From: Parasponia andersonii
Lineage: Eukaryota; Streptophyta; Magnoliopsida; Rosales; Cannabaceae
Direction: 5' to 3'
Length of the DNA: 64,000 bases
NCBI GenBank assembly: GCA_002914805.1
Contig: JXTB01000133.1
Location: 348,561-412,560, forward strand
The position numbers and the translations under genes are program-made. Position 1 is the stretch's first letter; each line of letters begins with the position of its first letter. Under the pieces are notes generated by a model, which was not told where the DNA came from, made no database searches, and saw only the letters and a program-made list of their open reading frames with translations. Positions 41,331 through 52,152 of the stretch are shown piece after piece.

Positions 41331-42102
41331 TATTTTCTTTCTTTNACCAAAGACTGTCAAGTAAATAAAAATAATAATATTATCTCTTTAAAAAAACCCA
41401 CAGCCTACACCGTAATAAAAATTAAATAATTTTTATCCCCCCTCCCCCCCCCCCCCCAAACAAAAAAAAAAAAAGACAAAAAATTATATTCAAGTCATGA
41501 TCAGTTCGTTATGTATTAGCGTTATTCATTTGACAAATTACAACTTCCAAATTTTCAACAGGTTCTTTTATACATAGCAGTTCTATTAACGCTACTGGGC
41601 ATTGGACGAATACATAAATAAATACTTATTTTCTTAAGCATATATTCATAAATATTCGTTTTTCATCTTTATTTCACCAATACCCGTTTTTATACTTTTT
41701 TTTTCCTTAAGAAATATATATTGCAAGCATTTTGTATATAAGATGTATATTGTAATATATATTTCATAAATAAAAATTTATACTTAAAAAATCAATGTGC
41801 ATTTCAAAATGTATACTGTAAATATAAATTTACATTGTAAATGTAAACTAGAGATAGAAATTTATATTATAAATAGGTATTTTCTTTTTTTTTTACCTAT
41901 GTGTAGTTATTTTTTTTTCTAGCTATTGGATCATCATCTAGTAATGATCTAACAGCTATAATGATGTGCATGAAAAGACGTGCATTATTAATGTTATTTC
42001 TCTCTTATTTTTTAATATGAAAAAATGTGTATAATAAATTTTTATTAGCCAAATTGATATTTATGCATAGGTAAAAAAAAAAAATACCTTCTGGATTGGT
42101 GC

Positions 42103-42149
<47 letters not shown>

Positions 42150-43260
42150 AAAATGGGTATTTTTGAAATAAGATAAAAAAAATGGGTATTTGTGAGTATA
42201 AAGCATAGAAAGAGGTACTGGGCGTAAATTTCTCAACAGTATTAGGAAATGGATTATTTTCTTTCTTCCTTTCAAAAAAAAAAAAAAAGAAAAGAAAAAG
42301 AAGTCGACAGAGATTATATTGAAGTCATGATCAGTTCGTTATATATTAGCGTTAATCATTTGACAAATTACAACTTGCAAATTTTCAACAGGTTCTTCTA
42401 TATATAGCAGTTCTAATAACACCACTAGGCATGGGAACTTGGGAAGAATACATAAATACTTGTTTTCTTAAGCATATATTCATAAATAACCGTTTTTTAT
42501 TTTTACTTTTCACCAATATTTTTGTTATAATTTTTCTTAAAAATATGTACTACAAGTATTTATCCATGAAATATATATTATATCATAATATACAAAAATC
42601 AATATAAAAATTAAACCTAAAAATCAATTTACATTTCGGAAATGTATAATATAAGTGAAAATTTACATTGTAAATATAAACGAAAGATAATTATTTATAT
42701 TGTAAATATATTCTACACATAATTACACATAAAATTTATAAGATTTCTTAACAGAAAAACTAAACCCAAAGTTTGAAAAATTGAAAAATCCTAAATGGGC
42801 TAAATTTTTTTGAACAGTGGATTTATTTAGAAATATATCATTTTCTATAAGTTTATTTATAAGAATAACACATTTCAAACATATTAGAAAATGCCATTTG
42901 TTTTCTTCAAAATTAGTATTTTTTAAAAATAGTTGAGGTAACAAATCAGGTTACTTGGAGTAAACAACTGAGTTCTTTTAGGTAACTAAACTCGTTACTC
43001 AAGTAACTTGATCGGTTACCTCAAATATCTTATCAATTTATAAAAAATTGTACTTTCTAAATAAATTTGAAATTTTTTAAGAAAATTTAAAATTCAGGAT
43101 TTTTCAATTTTTTTTTAAATTTTACCATATAAAAGCAAATTTTCTCATATATATTTCCAAAATGGTTATTTTTGAAATAAGACTAAAAGTGAGTATTTAT
43201 TTGTGAATTATAAGGTACAAAAATGAGTACTGGGGGTAAATTTCTTGACAGTTTTAGTGG
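41331..43260. repeat. Tandem duplication of an approximately 1 kb AT-rich unit
   Basis: Unit 1 (about 41331-42251) and unit 2 (about 42252-43260) share, in order: ATTATTTTCTTTCTT; AAGTCATGATCAGTTCGTTA; TTTGACAAATTACAACTT; AAATTTTCAACAGGTTCTT; AAGCATATATTCATAAATA; and near the end ACTGGGNGTAAATTTCT. Unit 1 contains an N (41345) and a C14 run near 41442. Unit 1 also carries a (TA) run of about 20 units (42104-42147). Confidence 0.7.
42104..42147. repeat. (TA)n microsatellite
   Basis: Uninterrupted TA run inside tandem unit 1. Confidence 0.9.
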
Positions 43261-43599
43261 TCATATATTGGGCCATATCAATACGCATCTCCAATATTGG
43301 ACTGCGGGATTTGGACGTCACATAATGTTTTGTGAAAGACTAAGAGTTTTCTTGGGATTTACCTCAATTAGACAAATACGGTACCAGGATAAAATTATTT
43401 CTGTACGGCATCTAAGTAGTATTTTTGAAAAAGTTAGAGAGTCAATAGTACGGTAGCAAAACTGTAACTAAAGACATTTTTTTAAAAAATTGTTTAAAAT
43501 AACAAAAAATATGATAAAAGTTTACGGTTTTTGTGAGTATAATGGTTATCATCTTAATTGATGACTCTATGATCTATACTATTAGGTTCTAATGCAGGA

Positions 43600-43780
43600 T
43601 TGCTTTTGACCATTTCCTTTTTTTTTTTTAATAAAAAAAATCTCTTTTTCTCCTTTTTATTTGTGTTTTTTTGTTTTAATCTATTTTTTTCCTTCTTCTC
43701 CCTCTTTTTCATTTAGTTCCCCCTTTTTTTTTCTTTAATTTTTTTTTCTAGATTGTTTTTCTTTTTTATTTGGATTTTTT
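43600..43780. repeat. Polypyrimidine tract
   Basis: Strongly T/C-biased on the + strand, with T runs broken by CTTCTCC words. It marks the left edge of the motif array. Confidence 0.7.
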
Positions 43781-43789
43781 TACTACTAG

Positions 43790-45035
43790 TTTTGTTAACT
43801 CTCGTTACTTATACATTAATAATTTATTACTAGTTACATTTGTTACTAGTTATCTCAAGTATAAGTAACAAATCTAGTTTATAGTTACAAGATTAGTTAC
43901 TGATTTCAAAGAAGAGAAAAAAAAAACACACAAACTAAAGTAACTAGATTAGTTTGTAGTAACTAATTACTAATTATATTACTAATTACTCTGTTTGTTA
44001 GTTACCAATTTTTTTATTAATTTGGGACTAGTGATGAATTTCAAAACTGGTTAACGATTACCAGTAATAGTAATCGGTTATCAGTTATCAATTCCAACAT
44101 AGGTTACTAAATTGATAACCAATAATCAATTTGGCTTCTAAAAACTAATTTACCTTCTAATTACTAATTTAGTTACTAGCTTTAGGATAACTAAAGGCTA
44201 ATTTCTAAACTGGTTACTGGTTATTGGTTATCTAGTTACTAGTTACAATATTAGTTACTAGATATCAGTTACAACTAAAAGGTAATTTCTAAACTGATTA
44301 CTCATTATAAGTTAAAACACCAGTTACCAAATTTGGCAATCAATAACTAATTTAGCCTCTAGATACCAATTTAGTTACTTGATTACTGGTTTCAGAGCTA
44401 GTGACTAATTTTCAAATTGGTTACCCATTATAACAACGGTTACCAATTTTGCAGCCAATTATAAATGGTAGCCAATTTCTAAATTAGTAATTGCTTATCA
44501 GTTACTAGTTACCAATTTAGTAACCAATAATCAATTTAGTTTCTAGTTACTAATTAAGTTGTCAATTTCAATACTAATAACTAATTTCTAAATTAGTTAG
44601 CAGTTACTAGTTAACAAATCATTAACCATTCTTTATATATTAAAATAGATAGACTAGGATTAACATACAATTATAGTATATTACCAGAGAAAATAATAAT
44701 GTTAAGTTTCTACTCTAGTATACTTTTCTATATAATAGAATTCTCTATGATATAAATTAGCTGAAAAGTTGTCGGATTCATTATATGTAAACAAACTAAT
44801 TACCACATTCATTTTAGTTACCAATTTCTAGTTTCTCGTTAACACATTCATTTTGGTTACTACTTTCTGATTTTTTGTTATTAGATCTGATTTATAGTTT
44901 ATAGTTAGTACACTCATTATGATTACTAATTTTTTATTTACTATCATCTAATTTAATTACCGGTATAAATTACCAATTACAAGAATAGTTTCTAGTTACC
45001 GATTACAAGATTAGTTACTAATTTCTATTTACTTC
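43790..45035. repeat. Array of degenerate GTTACTAGTTACCAATTT-like motifs
   Basis: About 1.2 kb made almost entirely of variants of GTTACTAGTTA, TTAGTTACTA, GGTTACCAATTT and AATTTCTAAATTAGTTA in both orientations. There is no coding frame. Short related pieces occur at 42935-43025 and 15540-15660. It does not have a fixed repeat length that I can see, so it is not a standard satellite. Confidence 0.65.
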
Positions 45036-45135
45036 TATAAAAACTGAGTCATGATCTTCTTATTTTTCATTCTTTTTTAATTGAGCTATATTTTTTCCTA
45101 TATTTTTTATGTTTTTTTTTTTTTTAAAAAGATAT

Positions 45136-45290
45136 TTTTCCTGTATATGCATAAATAACGAAACCACCTTCTTAAAACGACAACACCACACATACCCATA
45201 TATCATGGCATTCCACAAAATAACATCTTTCACACACATCTCCAACGGCATCATCAAGAAATCAAGAAGGCTGTATGGAACATAATCCAT
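45136..45290 (-). pseudogene. Pentatricopeptide repeat (PPR) relic
   Basis: The minus-strand frame reads KDVILWNAMIYGYV, then CRFKKVVSLFMHIQEK. This is the canonical P/L-S type PPR unit (DVVSWNAMISGY...EALxLFxxMQ). Only about one to one and a half repeats survive, with no neighbouring repeats in the following 500 bp, so it is a fragment. PPR proteins normally bind organelle RNA. Confidence 0.6.
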
Positions 45291-47690
45291 AGAAGTGCAT
45301 AAGAGCGATCCCAGCTCTTGTTATATTACATAAAGATATAAAAATCTCAAAGCTTTAGAAGAATTCCCTTTTAATCAGCAAAAGAAAGAAGCAAGTCCTT
45401 TAATTGCAAAATTTCATAAACTCAATGATATGTAGTAAGCAAAAGATGCAATACCAACACTATAAGATAAAATACACATTCCTAGTACTAAAAATACTAT
45501 GTTCGGTTGGTTAGAAAACATATTTCGAGAGAGATAAAATACACTAAGATGGTCAAACATTTTTCGATACATAAGTTTAGGTACCAAAGACTGTCAAGTA
45601 AATAAAAATAATAATAATGAACACCTATCCAAAACTAATGCAACAGGATTACATAATGAACCCAATATCAAGGAGATAAAAGTAATAATTTCTATTTTTA
45701 TTTTATTCAAACTCTAAACTAAACCAACAAAATCAAAAGACTTACAGATCAAAAGTCTCTAAACAAGACGTTCTTTATAATAATAATATGCTCAGACAAA
45801 ATTAAGTTCTACCTCACATCTATAAAAACCCAAATTTGAAATCAAACAACAACTTTATAAACTAGAAAAAATCCCAAAAAGAAAAAAAAAAAGGAAAAAA
45901 AAAAATCCAAGATTCATGAACTCTGGGGTGGAAACTAAAGTTGGAATTGGAATCATCTTTGCTTATTTCGCATAAGAATTCAAAGATTCATCGAAAAGAG
46001 ATCGAGAAGCAAACAATTCAACTACAGTAAAACCCACTCAATTTTCCTCTATTTTCTTGGTAAATAAACAAAGGATCATTGGAATCCGTCAACGATAATA
46101 ATAGAAATCTTGGTCGTGAAACTCGCAGATTTTTTTGTCGAAGATGGTAGTACTTGCCCCTAGTCAAGTCATTATATTTGAAAATCTAGCACGTAGAAAT
46201 ATCTTGTGGAAGATGAAGAGATTAATAAAATGATATTTTTTAAATAATCACCTTAAAGAAATTAATTAAAACTAGTGTATTATGTATTTGTAATTTATTT
46301 TTGAAAGGGACGTGTTTCTTCTAATTTTCCCAAAGAATAATGGAAATTGATCAATGAATCTTTAACTTTGTCACTTAATTTCATGACTATTACTAATGCC
46401 CTATGCAAAAGATAGCTTAGTGAAAAAACTACAAGAAGAAAATATCCCACCAAGCTCCTAGGATCAAAGTACAACTGACGTTTTAATCAAAAACACTAGG
46501 CGACAACCAAAACTCACGGGGTCTTTCCTTGTAGCTTTTGCTCTTACGTATATATAGCTTCTCACTTGCCCAATTTTTTTATATGATATATCTGCGCTAG
46601 CTCATGATAGCTGTTTTGTGAAGGGCTTTTTTTTTTTGTTACGTTAGTATCTAGAAAAGTAATCTTAAAAATTTCATTTCAGCGAAAATAGTAGTAATCC
46701 CATCCAAATCTCTAGTTATTTTCGCCTCCTTGAGACTTCTTAAGAATTATTTTTTTTTTAAAAAAAACCCATCCTTTCATACTGGGGTTTATAATAAAAT
46801 GACCAAATTTTGGACCCATTTTTAGTAAATATCTGTTTTTTAAATACTTTAGCAAAATAACTGATATATCAGTAGATATACCAAGTATAAAATATGATTT
46901 ATCCAGTATAAAAGGGTCATTATCAGTTTTTGACTCTTTCTATAAAACATGTGATAAAAAAGGGACAAATTATAAATCATTAACAAAACCAGAACTTTCA
47001 TTTAATGAAAATTTTAGATTTCAAAATTACTCATAATTCAAACCCAGTTGAAAATTTTCGATCAAGTAAAATAATAAAAAAAAAAAACAAAACAAAGAGA
47101 AAGAGATGACACTAGGAAGGTAATCGACTATGTTCAACCAGAGTCAAAATTTTTTTTATTGTAGTCAAAATTTTTTGACTATTAGTTCAACTGCCAGTGG
47201 TTGAAAATTTGTCGGAATAACTGGGAGAGGTGCTGCTGAAATCTTTCAACCCAGTTGAGCAGTGGCGCGATTGAGATGGGGTCAAGACCGGCGGTGTGGC
47301 GGTAGTAGCAGAAGTAATTTAGAGTTTATTATAAAATAATATATTTTAGCATTTTTTTTAAGAAATAAGGTATTCTAAGTAATTTTATATTTATGACACA
47401 GCAATGAGAGTTAGTTTTGAAAATATTTATTGGAGTTTTGAAAATATTTATTGGTCAATTCATTTTTTTTTATCATGAGGGGCATCGTAAATACTCCATA
47501 TAAAAACTAATATACTTAATACATAAACTAATTAAACTAAAACTTGCATATAAGTAGACATACAAAGTGTAGAAATACGTATCCTTGAACATTTAGCTAT
47601 GAATTTTTTTTAAAAAATGACATATATTAAAACAAAAAAAAGGGACACCCATTTTAATTTCTCCTATTTTTTCCCCTTATTTAATAAAAA
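45291..47690. other. AT-rich intergenic DNA with dispersed repeat copy 2
   Basis: A 33-bp stretch at about 45583-45615 is identical to the bases just right of the N at 41345. Positions 46790-46925 and 47510-47640 match the two halves of the repeat at 36866-37140, apparently split by about 580 bp. No gene recognised. Confidence 0.4.
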
Positions 47691-48240
47691 TTACCATGTT
47701 TGGTGCGCTTTATTGTATTGTATTGTATTGTATTGTGATGTATTGTATTGGATTGTATTATTCTATTATAGTACTATGTTTGATTTTGCATTTGTATTAA
47801 GATGTTGTATTGAAAAGTTAATTTTAAAAAATACCATTTTTGACAATTTACTTAGAAAAATACTATTTTAAAAAATATTTAGAAAAATACCACTTGTAAA
47901 ATTACCATTTTTTTTTAAAATTTATCTATGAAAAACCACTTTTAAATATAAATTTAGAAAATACTACTTTTAAAAATTTATTTAGAAAAATACCACTTTT
48001 GAAAGGGATAAAAGGATGTGAGAGAGAAATTAATAACAGAAAAATGAGATGAGTGGGTTAAAGTTAAAATTATGTAATACAGATCTATTATTCTGTATTA
48101 GATAATACTCTTCGTATTATATTAAATTTTGATATCGTATTAAACAATATAATACAAAAGTACAACTAAACATAATATTATGTTTAATTAATACAATACA
48201 GAGTCTTTATATAATGTATCAAATATGACCTAATTAGTTT
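47690..48240. mobile_element. Probable MITE with (TTGTA)n end
   Basis: The left end, CATGTTTGGTGCGCTTTATT, runs into TGTAT pentamers. The right end, in reverse, reads GGTCATATTTGATACATTAT, followed by TGTATTGTATTAATT. Such TTTGGTGC...TGTATTG ends are common in plant MITEs. Target duplication not established; the superfamily is uncertain. Confidence 0.45.
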
Positions 48241-49129
48241 AGTTTACACGAACTCTCGTTGCAAGGCTCTTTACAAAATATCCTTTATGAATAACAATTT
48301 TAGATAACGATATACTTTTAAAACCAGTAGTCTTTTTAAGTCATAAGTCTCAGAAGACCAAATTACAAAAATAGTCTACTAAAGAATTTTAAATGGTAGA
48401 CCTCTTTAATTAACTATGTAGTTTCCTCAAGTTATCCTCTTTACACTTACGTTTCTGTTGTAATTTACGGAAATTGTACCATGCATATGCCAACAATAAC
48501 CGAAATATACTTCCCTTATAAAGATAACCTAAAAATATACTAACCAAATCACTAGATGTACTTATCTAATATTAGCCCCAACGAACAAAGAAAATGAGCT
48601 AAGCATATTTTTGGATTAAAATTATGTACAATCGGATTATACCACGATGCATATCCTTCTTTTCATGAAACATAGCAAAACAACACATATTAAACTATTC
48701 ACACTACAGAAAACTACTAAGAAGTTTTTTCATTTGTTGGAGCAGAAACTCTTTTCTTTCCAGCAACAAATTATACATATGTTCAACTGCTCAAACCTAT
48801 ACAATTTCTCTAAAAATACCCAAAATAAAAAGAACTCCAATACTCCTTATCGTTCAACTTCCATATCAAAATAATAATTATTGTCGACGAATACACATAT
48901 TTCAGTTTTTACATCGCAAAGATATATATATTTATAGCTCACTATCCAAAAATAACCAATAGAGAAAAAATCCAAATCAGGATAAAATTGTTGATAGAGA
49001 AAATCCCAAATCCAAAATTTGAAACAAAATCCAGTTAAGTTAGAAATATATCCTAAATCCCAACTAGAGAAAAACCCAACCAAAGTCATATAAAACTCCA
49101 ATTGCCAAAGCATATTAAATCTGAACAGT
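48241..49129. other. AT-rich spacer
   Basis: Nothing coding recognised; only small chance frames. Confidence 0.4.
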
Positions 49130-49134
49130 TAATC

Positions 49135-51314
49135 TGTGACAACCCGTATACTAAAAAAAAGATTTATTTATATTTTATAAATATTATAAGGATAAAGTAA
49201 AGGACTAAAAAGCTCTTTAAAGGTATTTTCTGGGGTTATGTTAGTAATTCACCCATTGAAAAACCCTAGCTCTAATAATCTGTTCCATTTTATATTACAT
49301 TTTATTAAGAAAAAAAAAAGCAGAGAGACAGCTGTACAGTTTTGGAGAAGAAGAAAAAACAAGAAGATAATTCAATTCCTTTCAATATTAACGTAATTAA
49401 CTCTAATTTATTGAGTTTGCATACACTAATTAGATTTTGAAGAATTAGAATTGCATGTCTAGGATTAGGATTTTGATTTGTCTATTAATGATTTATGAAC
49501 TCTAAGAATTAATTTGATATAGGATGAAATCTATTGATTTTAGGATCCAAATAAGACAAACTTTAAGTGATTTGGATCGATAAGGAGAAAATTATGAATT
49601 TTTGAGTGTTTGACAAAGGTAGAAAATACAACAATAATTTCAACTAGATTTTCAAGAACTTATATTTGACTGATTGGATCAAATTTAGTATAGTTGAAAA
49701 GCTTATTGAATAAGCTTTTCAACGATATATAGATTATAAAAGATGGACTTATAATTAAAGAGTTATGACCTATTAAAATGAGCATTACGAATTTGAAAAA
49801 ATCAGAAATTTTCGGCACTTTTAGCAAAACATGGCAGCAGTTTGTTCAGATACATGGAGCCCACTTATGGACCATACATCCATATTTGTAGCACTTTTAG
49901 GACCCTTATAACTTGTAAAACTTGTGTCCTAAATTTGATAATTTTTAGAGGTGGGTCAGAATTATTATAAATCGTGAGAAATTGACATTATTGGGAGAAG
50001 TATAGAGTTGATCATAGAAGATGCATGGGCATCAGGTAATTATTATTTTTGGTTTAATTAGAATATAATTTTATTGTTGTGATTCTTATATATTGTTTAT
50101 GAGATAATAGGTGGTTGAAAAAATGTATTGATTATTTGAGTTAATTAGGCGAAATGAAAGTAATAAATAACCTTTGATCTTTTTTACTAGTTTTCCTTCT
50201 TCAAATATTAAATGTTTTATTTTTTCTGATAAACTTATGTTTATCAAATGTTTTGTTTAAGAATATGATTTCAAGTAAACGTATATTTTTGACAATAAGA
50301 CGTTTGTTGAAAGAAATTTGTTTTATTGAAACATTGTCACTTTTATGAAAAATATTATGATTCTTTCTATAATTGTCTTTGTACAAAATTATAGATCAAG
50401 TATATGATGTTATTATTAAACGTGGTTACATGAAAATTATTTTGAAATGACTATACTATTATAATAAGATAAAAATAAAATTGTTTATGATTCATTATTA
50501 TGAATAAGTATATTGAAATTCTCTTAAGTGATTATGCAACGTGGACCCATTTAACAGGGATTATATATGGACAGTATGTACTAAAAGTAGACTTAACTAT
50601 AAGTGTTAAATATGGTAGATTCAGACTATACTACAGGGGTTAATATTAGCATATTCAGATCTGACTATATAAGTTATTTGTGGCAGATTCAGATCTAGTC
50701 ATAGGGATTAAGTATGACCATAGTTACCAAAAATTGCTGAGAAGTATACTTGAAATTGGCATTGACTAAATGAGATTCGAAAGGACAAATTTTGAAGCTT
50801 ATTACTTGATTTTGTTAAATTGTTTACTAAACAACTTGATTTGATTATTTTCAAAAGTATTAATTTCTGAAAAATATTTGTTAATGATTTTGGGTTATAT
50901 ATGTTTGATTTAACTGGTTAAGAATGTTACCGATTGCTTATTGAGTTTCTAGCTCAACCTTTTATCTTTCTTCCCATGTTTTAATAATCGTTAATTAAAA
51001 AGTTGACTAAGGAAGAACTTGTTTAGTAGTAACTGAGATGTATGGTTCAAACAGAGAAATTTATTCTTGATTCAGAAAATATAAAGACTCGAAAGGTTAA
51101 TCGTTATGAATTTATTAGATTACAGTTTGTGTTTTATATAGTTAATTTCTAGTATTTGGGAGTTTTATAAGATTATCGAGTTTTTCACGATTTATAAATA
51201 TTTATTAGAGTTTAATTTTTCTTTATTTTGTGATTTATGAATAGATGCATTGCATGTTTATAATACTTTGCCTTATAGATATGCAGCGTATGTCCTCGGA
51301 AATAGGGCGTGAAA
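49135..51314 (+). mobile_element. Solo LTR, Ty3/gypsy (chromovirus-like), with TAATC target duplication
   Basis: Starts TGTGACAACCCGTATACT and ends AGGGCGTGAAA, a one-base decay of the expected GACA end. The 5 bases TAATC flank it on both sides (49130-49134 and 51315-51319). A GCAGAGAGACAGC leader-like block at about 49320 and a TATTGAGTTTCTAGCTCAA block at about 50940 sit where LTRs of this type have them. No internal domain is present, so it is a 2180-bp solo LTR left by LTR-LTR recombination. Confidence 0.75.
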
Positions 51315-51319
51315 TAATC

Positions 51320-52152
51320 ATCACATACAATCAATTATCTCATAATTTAGCCCAAAAAAAATCTTATAATTTATAAATATACTTCATAGTTTATATGCCA
51401 TAACGAACAATTCATCATGCGAATAATAAGGACATTCAAACTTCAACTTGGTAGTATTTGATTTTGACCAAAGGAACTATTTCAAACTTTTTGACCGTCT
51501 ACGTATTATATTGGCCTGCTCAGGTTAATAAACAATTATAAAACAAGAGCACTAGTAATAAATAAAGCTTTCCAAAAAGCTTAGCTAAACAGTCAAGTAA
51601 GCCACGAAAAAGACCGTTATTCTTAATTGATGAATTATACTTTGCTCTACCTATATGTTAATTATATGATGGAATCCTTTCTTTTTTAATGAAATGTATG
51701 CGGTGTAATCTTTGAAACCAAATTCCAACACGATTTCCTAACCATTTTACCGACTAGGTCGTAATCTTCTAAAATACCACTTTTCTTTAGTCAAAATAAT
51801 TGTAAGACCGCACATGCACAGAAGTCATATATTGCCTTTTTTATATCAGTGTTACTCCAGCTCACCAACCTCTAGTAGTTGTCTTCTTTTAATTTCCACT
51901 TACCACTAAATATAACTAATGATTCACCAGTTTTCAACTTCTAATACTTTTCCTCTTCTTTTTTTCTGTCCTCATGAGCGTCAGTCATGCATCTTTTTAC
52001 ATTTTTTTCTCCCAAAACCAGGACTGATTCAAAATTTTACGACGAGTCTTGGGTATCCAAACAGCTTGGGAAACGAATATCATCACATTATCTATTTAGT
52101 ACTTATGTGTATAATCATAAGCTCTGACACGTATATATATATATCTTAAGCT
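51320..52152. other. Spacer and promoter region of the permease gene
   Basis: AT-rich, no gene. A TATA-rich stretch lies just before the start codon (about 52130-52143), but I cannot select a TATA box. Confidence 0.4.

Noticed and set aside
43223..43456. 77-codon open frame at the end of tandem unit 2
   Set aside because: No similarity recognised and the first tandem unit does not keep the frame.
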